From positions 1-39,469 of the forward strand of contig JAAFIL010000031.1 of the NCBI GenBank assembly GCA_013297775.1: a DNA stretch of 39,469 bases. The letters run 5' to 3'. Positions within the stretch are counted from its first letter, which is position 1, and every line of letters begins with the position of its first letter. Position numbers and translations under genes: made by a program. The notes beneath the pieces were generated by a model. That model was not told the DNA's origin, did no database searches, and was given only the letters and a program-made list of their open reading frames with translations. This document shows positions 17,107 to 24,244 of this stretch, one piece after another. Source of the DNA: Bacteroidota bacterium. Lineage in GTDB: Bacteria; Bacteroidota; Bacteroidia; B-17B0; Aurantibacillaceae.

Positions 17107-17556
17107 ATGGCTAAAAAGAACCAATCAACAAGATTGACAAACCAACATAAAAAGTCGCAAGGAGTGGTAGGCATCTTTGGTGAAGGGGCAAAGTTGCACG
17201 ACTTAACTGTTGGACAAATATCGAATCTTGTAATTAAACAACTTCAAGAAGAATATCCGCAATTGACGTTTCAATATAAAACGAGCCTACGAAAAGAAGA
17301 AATAAACGAAGCCTTAAAGAAAATTGACTCAGGATTAGGGCAAACTCTTTTTGTTCCAAATTCAAGTATAAAACCCGATGGTGGAATCATTGAAGTAAAA
17401 GATGATAACGATGAATGGAGAATAGTTTTAGTGTCAGAAGCTAAACATCAAGGAAAAGATATTGTGAACATAAAAAAAGGGAAACAAGTAGGCAAGAAAA
17501 ATAATCAAGACTTAATGGCTGCGGGAAATGCAATTGAAAGGTCGCATAAAATATAA
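17107..17556 (+). pseudogene. ecoRIR: EcoRI-like restriction endonuclease, N-terminal part (frameshifted)
   Basis: I recognise this as a close relative of R.EcoRI: QHKKSQGVVGIFGEGAKLHD, EYPQLTFQYKTSLRK and NSSIKPDGG align without gaps as I recall that protein. The catalytic residues fall at the EcoRI numbers Asp91 (PDGG), Glu111 and Lys113 (SEAKHQGKD). The frame is lost after NAIERSHK. The short run AAAA at 17548-17551 needs one more A to read on as NITEIANFMLSES into the downstream frame at 17574. With that base restored the protein would be 277 residues, the length of EcoRI. As sequenced, the product lacks the C-terminal half needed for the fold and dimer, so the nuclease is probably inactive. 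A sequencing error remains possible. Confidence 0.9.
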
Positions 17557-17573
17557 CAGAAATTGCTAACTTT

Positions 17574-17939
17574 ATGCTTTCTGAGTCTCACTTCCCTTAC
17601 ATCCTGTTCTTAGAAGGCTCAAACTTTTTGACAGAAACCATTTCGATTAAACGACCTGACGGAAGGATTGTAACACTTGAATATAACTCGGGGATGCTAA
17701 ATAGATTAGATAGATTGACTTCGGCAAATTATGGAATGCCGATTAACACAAATCTGTGTGAAAATAAATTTATTAAGCATAAAGACAAAGCAATTATGCT
17801 TCAAGCTACTTCCATCTATACGCAGGGGAAAGGCGAAAAGTGGAACAACAAGGAAATGTTTGATATTATGATTGAAATTTCAAAAACCTCTCTTAAAATG
17901 TTGGGAAGTGATTTGTTCAATCAAATAACTAAAAAGTAA
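17574..17939 (+). pseudogene. ecoRIR: EcoRI-like restriction endonuclease, C-terminal part
   Basis: This 121-codon frame continues the nuclease after the frameshift. MLSESHFPYILFLEGSNF, then RPDGRIVTLEYNSGMLNRLD, NYGMPINTNLCENKF and QATSIYTQGKG correspond to the recognition and C-terminal segments of EcoRI, including the region around Asn141-Arg145 and the extended chain that reads GAATTC. The ATG at 17574 is an internal methionine of the parent protein. It carries no catalytic residues and would not act alone. The stop at 17937-17939 is 2 bp before the methyltransferase, so the gene order nuclease then methylase matches the EcoRI plasmid system. Confidence 0.88.
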
Positions 17940-17941
17940 TT

Positions 17942-18994
17942 ATGGCAAGAAACGCATCAAATAAATTACTGCAAAAGGCCAAGAAATCGAAAAGTGATGA
18001 GTTCTACACACAGCTTTCCGATATAGAAAGTGAATTGCAACATTATAAAAATCACTTTAAAGATAAGGTGGTTTTTTGTAACTGTGATGATGCTCGCATT
18101 AGCAACTTTTTCAAATATTTTTCATCTAACTTCAAGGAATTAGGGTTAAAAAAATTGATTGCGGCTTGCTATCAAGAAAAAAAGAATGATTTGTTTAATA
18201 CTGGAGAGTCTGAAAATGGCTTTTTCTTTGAATATACAGGTAAAGAGAGTGAAACGGACAAACCAATTTCTAATGATATTATTTACTTTAAAGATGATGG
18301 CGATTTTCTTAGTCTTGAAAGTATTGAACTATTAAAGCAATCAGATATTGTAGTTACAAATCCACCATTTTCGTTGTTCAGAGAATATGTTGCTCAATTA
18401 GTAAAGTATGACAAGAAATTTTTGATTATTGGTAATATAAACGCAATTACATACAAAGAAATTTTTAAACTTATCAAAGAGAATAAAGCTTGGTTAGGAA
18501 TAAATCTTGGAAGAGGTGTTTCAGGCTTCATTGTACCTGATTACTACGAGCTTTATGGCACAGAAGCAAGAATAGATAGTTTTGGAAATAGAATAGTTTC
18601 ACCAAACAATTGCTTATGGCTAACAAACTTAGATAACTTCAAGCGACATGAAGATATTGAGCTAACAAAAAAATACTTTGGAAACGAAAGTAACTACCCA
18701 AAATATGACAATTATGAGGGCATAAACGTTGACAAAACAGAAGACATACCATTGGACTTTGGTGGATGTATAGGAGTTCCAATAACATTTCTTCATAAAT
18801 TTAATCCTGACCAATTTGAACTAATTAAATTCAGGAAAGGAAACGACGACAAAGACTTATCAATAGATGGAAAATGCCCATACTTTAGAATATTAATCAA
18901 AAATAAGCGAGCAATAAAGAACCCACAAGAAGACAGAGAGAAAGCCAGCACCCAACAGCAACTGCACGCAAGTGGGGATTCAGTACTTCTGTGA
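17942..18994 (+). CDS. ecoRIM: EcoRI-like adenine-specific DNA methyltransferase
   Basis: The protein methylates adenine in the cognate site, expected to be GAATTC, using S-adenosylmethionine. The 350-residue sequence is recognisably M.EcoRI: MARNASNKLLQKAKKSKSDE, FCNCDDARISNFFKYF, the catalytic motif IV NPPF at about 140-143 (DIVVTNPPFSLF), LGRGVSGFIVP, SPNNCLWLTNLD and GKCPYFRILIKNK. M.EcoRI is about 326 residues. The last 25 or so here (AIKNPQEDREKASTQQQLHA...) are extra and read into the left arm of an inverted repeat. It follows the nuclease by 2 bp. All visible catalytic motifs are intact, so methylation may persist although the nuclease is broken. Confidence 0.92.
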   Translation: MARNASNKLLQKAKKSKSDEFYTQLSDIESELQHYKNHFKDKVVFCNCDDARISNFFKYFSSNFKELGLKKLIAACYQEKKNDLFNTGESENGFFFEYTGKESETDKPISNDIIYFKDDGDFLSLESIELLKQSDIVVTNPPFSLFREYVAQLVKYDKKFLIIGNINAITYKEIFKLIKENKAWLGINLGRGVSGFIVPDYYELYGTEARIDSFGNRIVSPNNCLWLTNLDNFKRHEDIELTKKYFGNESNYPKYDNYEGINVDKTEDIPLDFGGCIGVPITFLHKFNPDQFELIKFRKGNDDKDLSIDGKCPYFRILIKNKRAIKNPQEDREKASTQQQLHASGDSVLL

Positions 18995-19075
18995 AAGTGA
19001 AGTGCTAAATTCAAGTTCTGTTCTTCTAAAGAAGTTCAGTGCTAAAAACCCCACCTGCGTGTAGCTGCAACCCGC
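18951..19075. repeat. Long imperfect inverted repeat at the end of the R-M operon
   Basis: The left arm is GCAACTGCACGCAAGTGGGG (18958-18977) followed by a CAGTACTTCT segment. The right arm runs about 19030-19070 with GAAGTTCAGTGCT, then CCCCACCTGCGTGTAGCTGC. The two arms pair over more than 30 bp with a few mismatches, and the middle holds the small palindrome CTTCTAAAGAAG. The structure could be a terminator, a mobile-element end or a folded recombination site. It overlaps the 3' end of the methyltransferase gene. It lacks a T-run, so a simple terminator is not obvious. Confidence 0.6.
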
Positions 19076-19278
19076 CTATTTTCTCTAGCGAAAATTAGCA
19101 ACGAAAACTGTACTCATTTTTATCAAAAGATGAATCTATATTTCAAATCCAATGCGTATAAACCCTAATTTTGAACCGACCAACAATTTATAAATATCGG
19201 TCAAATCCACAATTGGTTATTTTTCGTTAATTTTATATAGATTTTATGCTCTTGCATGAGGTTTGCTAATCTTACCGT

Positions 19279-19977
19279 ATGAAATTAGTTTTCGCTATAT
19301 ATTTACTAGTTCTTATCCATCTTAGCTATGGCCAACGCTTTGCCGACCAAATCCCACAAATTAAACGCTACAAACAGGCTGAGGTTATAGACTCCTCTAA
19401 AGGTATTATTCTTTTCGACCGATTAATTGAAGTTTTAGGTGGCGACTCTGTAAAATACAACAAACAAGGCTATAACCTACAAGGTTGGAACGAAGAATAT
19501 TATCAAAATGGAACTATCCTTCATAAAGGGTATTATGTAGATGGCAAGATAAAAATTTTTAAAAACTATTACGAAAACGGGCAACTCGAACGTTCGTTTA
19601 TTAGTCCTGACCCCTTACACGCTATTTTAAATTTGTACTTTGAAAATGGACAACCCCGTCAAAGAATAACCTATTACGATGGCAAACCTCAAAAAGTTTA
19701 CGAATATTACGAAAGCGGATTGCCCAAACTAGCCGAAGAAAAAGAAAAAAATTTAAAATACGCCATTAGCCGAAAAGAATGGTTTATGGGGGGGCAATTA
19801 TTTAAAGAACTCGAAATGACCGATTTAAAAGAAAAGCAATTTAAAGCCTCAGAATATTACCCTAACGGTCAGCTTAAAGAGCAAGGGCAATACCGTTTAT
19901 CTACCGACGGGCTTAAACTCGAAAAAACTGGAAACTGGCAATATTTTGACGAAAAAGGCAAAAAAATAAAATCTTAG
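19279..19977 (+). CDS. MORN-repeat protein, YwqK-like family
   Basis: This 232-residue secreted or periplasmic protein has a signal peptide (MKLVFAIYLLVLIHLSYGQ). The body contains MORN_2-type repeats: EYYQNGTILHKGYYVDGK, NYYENGQLERSF, LYFENGQPRQRITYYDGKPQ, YYESGLPK and EYYPNGQLKEQGQY. Such proteins are often labelled YwqK-family antitoxin, but in Bacteroidota they are mostly free-standing envelope proteins of unknown role. No toxin partner is adjacent, so an antitoxin function is not supported here. The ATG at 19279 begins the signal peptide. The 284 bp upstream hold only the end of the inverted repeat and AT-rich sequence. Confidence 0.78.
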   Translation: MKLVFAIYLLVLIHLSYGQRFADQIPQIKRYKQAEVIDSSKGIILFDRLIEVLGGDSVKYNKQGYNLQGWNEEYYQNGTILHKGYYVDGKIKIFKNYYENGQLERSFISPDPLHAILNLYFENGQPRQRITYYDGKPQKVYEYYESGLPKLAEEKEKNLKYAISRKEWFMGGQLFKELEMTDLKEKQFKASEYYPNGQLKEQGQYRLSTDGLKLEKTGNWQYFDEKGKKIKS

Positions 19978-20060
19978 CGTTTTGTAAAAGAACACACAAT
20001 ATTTTAAAATAAGGGGCGTTATAGTTTAAATACTAATAATTTAAAAATCATCCCTTGCCT

Positions 20061-20252
20061 ATGACACATGTTTCTACACCTCTTCTTTTAACGCCAACAC
20101 CTCAGGAAAAACAAGAGCAACAGGTTAGCAGCCTGCCCGATTTTGCCGAACCAAGTAACACTTGCATAAGCACTATTTTAAACTTCAGTAAAAACCTCGA
20201 AGTAAAACAATCAGCCTTGTTTAACGACACCATTGATCTTATCAAGTCGTAA
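20061..20252 (+). CDS. Small conserved Bacteroidota protein
   Basis: This 63-residue protein has a Pro/Gln-rich N-terminus (STPLLLTPTPQEKQEQQ), then PSNTCISTILNFSKNLEV and a final IDLIKS. The pattern of PS followed by TI-x-x-ILNFSK-x-L-x-V and a short hydrophobic C-terminus recalls many small Bacteroidota proteins that are annotated as hypothetical. I know no function for them. No signal peptide or membrane segment is visible. The ATG at 20061 is preferred over a TTG two codons upstream. It stands alone in a 470-bp gap; the sequence after it up to 20448 shows no gene. Confidence 0.6.
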   Translation: MTHVSTPLLLTPTPQEKQEQQVSSLPDFAEPSNTCISTILNFSKNLEVKQSALFNDTIDLIKS

Positions 20253-20448
20253 CCCAAAGGTTCACCTTCACTTTAGAGCAAGCGCAACTTGAAAACATTT
20301 GTTTTCTCGGTTAGCTGTATTCCTGTTTCTTAATTGAACTTGAATGGTTCATAAGTTGCCTTAGAGCTAACTTATTCTATTGATTACTTGTTTATGAATT
20401 ATCGAAATTTGGAATAGTACCATTTGTAAACATTCAAATGATTCAAAA

Positions 20449-21408
20449 TTATTTTGCCATGGCCCGCTTTAAACGGTCGTTAATAGCCAAACCCAAACCC
20501 TCATTAGGTAAAAATTGAGTAACAATGTGCTTCACATGGCTTTCATCTAACAAACGGAGGTAATTAAACAAATTAGTAGCTGCTTCTTTTAATTGCCCTT
20601 GCGGCGATAAGTTATAATGCGCACTGGCCTTTTCTAACACCGTTAAATGCGGTTCTCCAAAACTTAAATACCCAAAGTTGGCAGCCGCTAACACCTCATT
20701 GGGCGCATCTTCAATCAAATAAATTGGTTTTCGTGGGGCATAATGGCTTTTTAATTGCCCAGGCGTTTTCGGATTATCCGATTGATTCAATTGAATACTT
20801 ACTGGCCCTACTACTGCCTCTAAATCAGCAACCGTTAAACCACCCAAACGGTACACGCAAACCTCTCCCGCTTCTACCCCAACAATGGTTGACTCTAGTC
20901 CCAAATGGCAATGCCCACCATTTAAAATATAACCTAACTTATTTCCCAATTGCTTTTCCACATGAATGGCACTTGTTGGACTAATGTAACCAAACGGATT
21001 TGCGCTCGGTGCCGCCAACGGAAATTCCAATTCTTTTAATAAACGTAAAGTAAGTGCTTGGTTAGGAACACGCAAAGCCACCAAATTTGAGCCAGCCGTT
21101 ACCAAATCGGGAACCACCTTATGCCTGGGTAACAACACCGTTAAAGGCCCTGGCCAAAACCGTTCGGCTAATGTTTTCAAACGTGAGTCGTGCCAATGCG
21201 CATACGTTTCAACTGCTTCAATGTTCTTAATATGTAAAATGAGGGGGTCAAAAAAAGGCCGCTGTTTGGCTTCAAAAATAGAAACGATGGCTTGCTCGCT
21301 TAACCCGTTGCCAGCTAGGCCATAAACCGTTTCGGTGGGTATAGCCACCAATTGATGTTGACGCAATAACTCAGCAGCAAAAGAAATATTTTTACCAATT
21401 AACGACAC
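20449..21408 (-). CDS. sua5: L-threonylcarbamoyladenylate synthase (Sua5 type)
   Basis: The enzyme makes threonylcarbamoyl-AMP from threonine, bicarbonate and ATP, the first step of the universal tRNA t6A37 modification. The YrdC-like domain covers about residues 5-195: IPTETVYGLAGNG, the nucleotide-binding KQRPFFDPLILHI, FWPGPLTVLL, VALRVPNQ and LAAPSANPFGYISPT. A linker and the Sua5 C-terminal domain follow (TPGQLKSHYAPRKPIYLIED to the end), so this is the long form of 319 residues. GTG at 21408 gives MSLIGKNISFAAELL, which matches the usual start of the family; an in-frame TTG at 21423 would add five residues. It is an essential housekeeping gene, monocistronic. Confidence 0.92.
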   Translation of the reverse strand: MSLIGKNISFAAELLRQHQLVAIPTETVYGLAGNGLSEQAIVSIFEAKQRPFFDPLILHIKNIEAVETYAHWHDSRLKTLAERFWPGPLTVLLPRHKVVPDLVTAGSNLVALRVPNQALTLRLLKELEFPLAAPSANPFGYISPTSAIHVEKQLGNKLGYILNGGHCHLGLESTIVGVEAGEVCVYRLGGLTVADLEAVVGPVSIQLNQSDNPKTPGQLKSHYAPRKPIYLIEDAPNEVLAAANFGYLSFGEPHLTVLEKASAHYNLSPQGQLKEAATNLFNYLRLLDESHVKHIVTQFLPNEGLGLAINDRLKRAMAK

Positions 21409-21423
21409 TAGACAAATATACAA

Positions 21424-21704
21424 AAAGCAAAGGTGCTAAGAGGCTGTTTAGATTCTATTTAAAATGTTTGTTATGTGTATTTTTTCACGATACTTCGTTG
21501 TATTATAAACTGCTTAATGTTTTAGGGAGGTGCAATATGAAAATATGTATTTTCATGTTGAAGTTGTTTAAAGTTACTTTTTTAAAATCCTTGAGTTGGT
21601 AGCATTTTAATAAAGACTGAAGCAAGCCTGTAAGCAAATCTCATTAAGAGAATACGACTATTCGTTTAATAATGAAAACAAACCTATTTATATAAATTAC
21701 CCTT
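21424..21704. other. Intergenic region upstream of Sua5, no supported gene
   Basis: No supported gene. An AGGGAGGTG just before an ATG at 21538 opens a 21-codon frame (MKICIFMLKLFKV...), with a small palindrome ATGAAAATATGTATTTTCAT at the same place. The Shine-Dalgarno-like run is unusual for this phylum, but the frame is too short to call. Confidence 0.3.
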
Positions 21705-21922
21705 CCGTGAGGGATGGAGGCAACAGCCCCCGCCGTTGGTGTGGCGCATTTTGCACGAGCGGCGGAGGCTGAGGCACGAAGACCCCGCACGCCGCAGCAA
21801 AATGGCAACACCAACTAGGGGCTAAAGCCGACAGCCCGACCCCTCATTGAAACATCAATCCTCAAAAACAAAATTAGTAAGGTATGCGCTTTTACCTTCA
21901 TTCACTTAATAGGGGGTACGGC
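21705..21922 (-). repeat. Dispersed hairpin element, copy 2 (inverted, shortened right end)
   Basis: On the minus strand it starts with GCCGTACCCCCT (21922-21911). GGGGTCGGGCTGT follows (21843-21831), then the hairpin, ending at TCCCTCACGG (21705). In plus-strand terms the arms are GTTGGTGTGGCGCATTTTGC (21735-21754) and GCAAAATGGCAACACCAAC (21797-21815). The loop carries the same TCTTCGTGCCTCAGCC as copies 1 and 3. The TTGTATTGAGCGAAG segment of the other copies is missing. The stem sequence is unrelated to that of copy 1 yet still self-complementary. Confidence 0.78.
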
Positions 21923-22019
21923 ACCATAATATCCGTTCGACCTTATGAGTTAACCTCTTGTTTTAAAGTGTTTACTCTAAAAAAATTGAATCGAAAAAAT
22001 CGGATAATTATTTAATTTG

Positions 22020-22703
22020 ATGTTTCTTTACGTTATGGGCTTTACACGCAGTTTAACTTATTTTTTAGTGCATACGGCTAAACTCACCAACAAAGCTGCT
22101 AAAGAAGCCATTGCGCAAGGTCAAGTAAGCATTAATGATACTCTTGTTACCAACAACTGCCTATTAACTGGATACGAAAAAATTCAACTTAACGGCTTGG
22201 TGTTACAAACAAAAATTAATTTTCGTTATTGGAAATTTTATAAACCCAAAGGTTACCAAAGTTCGTTAAACCTTAACGTTCCCCATAACCTCCATTCTTT
22301 TTTTGATGCATTGCACCCATTAGCCATAGCAGGCCGGCTCGATAAGGCCAGCGAAGGCTTACTATTATTAAGTAACGATGGCAAATGGATTCAATCCTTA
22401 TGCCACCCCCAATTCGAAAAAGAAAAAGAATACCTTGTGCAAGTTGATACCCCGCTTAGCGAAACGTTTTTTGAACACATCCGCAAAGGCATTCGCTTTT
22501 GGAATTACACCACCAAACCCTGCCAAGCCGAGCAATTAGACCCCTACCACTTTCGCATTTGGCTCACCGAAGGTAAAAACCGTCAAATTCGTAACATGTG
22601 TCATCACCTTGGTTACACGGTTACCCGCTTGTTACGCACGCGCATCCACCAGTGGGAATTGGGCGTTTTACAACCCGGAGAATTAGAAGAATTTACGGTT
22701 TAA
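22020..22703 (+). CDS. Pseudouridine synthase, RsuA/RluB/E/F family
   Basis: The enzyme isomerises specific uridines in rRNA to pseudouridine. The 227-residue protein has an N-terminal S4-like RNA-binding region (AKLTNKAAKEAIAQGQVSIN, about 20-60). The RsuA-type catalytic domain follows with KFYKPKGYQ, the catalytic Asp108 in AGRLDKASEGLLLLSNDG, the conserved EKEYLV and EGKNRQIRNMCHHLGY. The target could be 23S (RluE/RluF-like) or 16S, and I cannot tell which. ATG 22020 is used; ATG 22035 (MGFTRSLTYF) is equally possible, and TTG 22017 is less likely. It is convergent with the permease gene across a large palindrome. Confidence 0.88.
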   Translation: MFLYVMGFTRSLTYFLVHTAKLTNKAAKEAIAQGQVSINDTLVTNNCLLTGYEKIQLNGLVLQTKINFRYWKFYKPKGYQSSLNLNVPHNLHSFFDALHPLAIAGRLDKASEGLLLLSNDGKWIQSLCHPQFEKEKEYLVQVDTPLSETFFEHIRKGIRFWNYTTKPCQAEQLDPYHFRIWLTEGKNRQIRNMCHHLGYTVTRLLRTRIHQWELGVLQPGELEEFTV

Positions 22704-22744
22704 CACAGCTTATGGAATAGAAACCTATTGCATAAACGGGTCTT

Positions 22745-22906
22745 ATACCAACATCATTTCTAAAAGATACGTTGACCCAGTTTCTTTTTCTCTTATACTT
22801 CCTCAAAAATTATACCCGTAGGCCTTGCTACGCCTATAATTTTTTCGTCGCCTAAAAGAAAAATAATTCTGGTTCAACTTGTATCTTTTAGAACCGATAT
22901 TGGTAT
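22745..22906. repeat. Large palindrome between convergent genes
   Basis: The arms run inwards from ATACCAACATC (22745) and GATATTGGTAT (to 22906). They match in TTCTAAAAGATAC/GTATCTTTTAGAA, GTTGACCCAG/CTGGTTCAAC, TTTCTTTTTCT/AGAAAAA and AAAAATTATA/TATAATTTTT, with GTAG/CTAC at the centre. About 160 bp can fold into a single long hairpin. The AT-rich central part with flanking T/A runs could end transcription in both directions. The right arm overlaps the stop codon of the permease gene. Its size suggests a dispersed palindromic element, not a plain terminator. Confidence 0.7.
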
Positions 22907-24174
22907 TAACTAAAACGTAAGGTTTTTATTGGGGTTAAACGGGTTACCAGTAAAGTTGGAAAAATAAGTAAAACCAAACACGCTAGCAGGGTTAATGTAT
23001 TGACACCCAAAATATAGCCCCAATTGAACGCAATAGCCACATAGCCTACATAATAAGTAGCACTATCTAATTTCACTAGATGCAAAAAATATTGCAACGC
23101 ACACAAGCCTAATCCAACGGCATTGCCCCACAACATGCCGCGCACTAATAATTTAAACGCAATGTTTAAAAAAATACGTCGCACCCCTACATTACTCATG
23201 CCCAAGGCTTTTACTAAGCCCACCATATTGGTACGTTCTAAAATTAAAATCAACAAAGCGGTAATCATGTTAATGCCCGCCACCACAATCATAAGGGTAA
23301 TAATGATAACGCCATTTACATCTATCATATCTAACCAACTAAACAAGGCACTTTGCGCCTCCACAATGCTTTCTACTCGGTAACCATAGCCTACTGTTTC
23401 TTGGGTTTCGCTTAACGCCCCGTCCAAATCATCGAACTGTGCTGTACTAATTTCATAGGCCCCTACTTGGTTGGCTTGCCAATAATTTAAACGACGTATT
23501 TGGTTTAAATCAATAAAACCCAAATTACGATCCACATCGCTAAAGCCTGTGTTAAAAATACCGACAATTTTAAACTGCCGCGAGCGTTGCTCAAACTTTG
23601 TGTAAGGCGTATTGGTTAAGCTGTCTAAAGCCGCCCGTTGCACCACAAAATACACCAACATGTTTTTATTGACCTCTAAGTGCATGGCGTTGGCTAACAC
23701 TTCCGAAATCATAATTTCGGGTTTGCCCAAGCTGTTTTCTAGGTTTAATAAACGTCCCTTTTTTAAATACTGTTTAATAAATTGAAAGGAATAGTTTTTT
23801 TCGACACCTTTTAAAACAATGCCTTCGTTTTCTGCTTCGGTTTTAACAATGCCATTTTTGTAGGCAATACCTTGCACTTGCACAATTTTATCTTGATTAA
23901 CCAAGCCTTGCAAAGTATCTTCGCTAATGGCAATAGGCGTTTGCTCTTGACTATTATTAACCGTGGTACTGCTAATGGTAATAGAGGCACTTAACCCAGT
24001 TAACTTATTTTGTATTTCGCGCTTAAAGCCAAGCATAATGCAGATGGTGAGTAACATAATGGCCATTCCTAAAGCAACCGCCGTTACCCCAATTTTTACA
24101 ATTGGCTTAGAGATTGTACTTTTGTTTTGTATGCCTTCTGTTATGCGATTAGCTATAAAACGTTCTGCCGACAC
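22906..24174 (-). CDS. ABC transporter permease, LolC/LolE-like (FtsX/MacB family)
   Basis: This 422-residue inner-membrane protein has the MacB/FtsX layout. One segment lies near the N-terminus (IGVTAVALGMAIMLLTICIML), followed by a large periplasmic domain of about 200 residues. Three further segments follow (VNGVIIITLMIVVAGINMITAL, MLWGNAVGLGLCALQYF, GYILGVNTLTLLACLVLLIFP). The first cytoplasmic motif FKREIQNKL and the NMITALLILILERTNMVG turn are typical of lipoprotein-releasing permeases that work with a LolD-like ATPase. No ATPase gene is adjacent. GTG 24174 (MSAERFIANR) fits the usual start of the family. ATG 24246 would add 24 residues that are merely antisense to the NamZ signal peptide and overlap that gene. 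Confidence 0.82.
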   Translation of the reverse strand: MSAERFIANRITEGIQNKSTISKPIVKIGVTAVALGMAIMLLTICIMLGFKREIQNKLTGLSASITISSTTVNNSQEQTPIAISEDTLQGLVNQDKIVQVQGIAYKNGIVKTEAENEGIVLKGVEKNYSFQFIKQYLKKGRLLNLENSLGKPEIMISEVLANAMHLEVNKNMLVYFVVQRAALDSLTNTPYTKFEQRSRQFKIVGIFNTGFSDVDRNLGFIDLNQIRRLNYWQANQVGAYEISTAQFDDLDGALSETQETVGYGYRVESIVEAQSALFSWLDMIDVNGVIIITLMIVVAGINMITALLILILERTNMVGLVKALGMSNVGVRRIFLNIAFKLLVRGMLWGNAVGLGLCALQYFLHLVKLDSATYYVGYVAIAFNWGYILGVNTLTLLACLVLLIFPTLLVTRLTPIKTLRFS

Positions 24175-24244
24175 TTTACTTTTTTCAGGAAGTAAAAATA
24201 CACATTTCGTTGGCTTCACCTTAAGTTTGTTGCTAAGTTTAAAC

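Noticed and set aside
18951-19075. Integron attC site
   Set aside because: Size and folding fit, but the paired RYYYAAC and GTTRRRY core sites are not found at both ends; kept only as a speculation.
19279-19977. Toxin-antitoxin pair based on the YwqK family name
   Set aside because: No toxin gene is adjacent, and the protein has a signal peptide and stands alone.
23963-24244. N-terminal extension of the NamZ frame by 94 codons
   Set aside because: It is antisense to the conserved permease N-terminal half, and the translation is not like any NamZ N-terminus.
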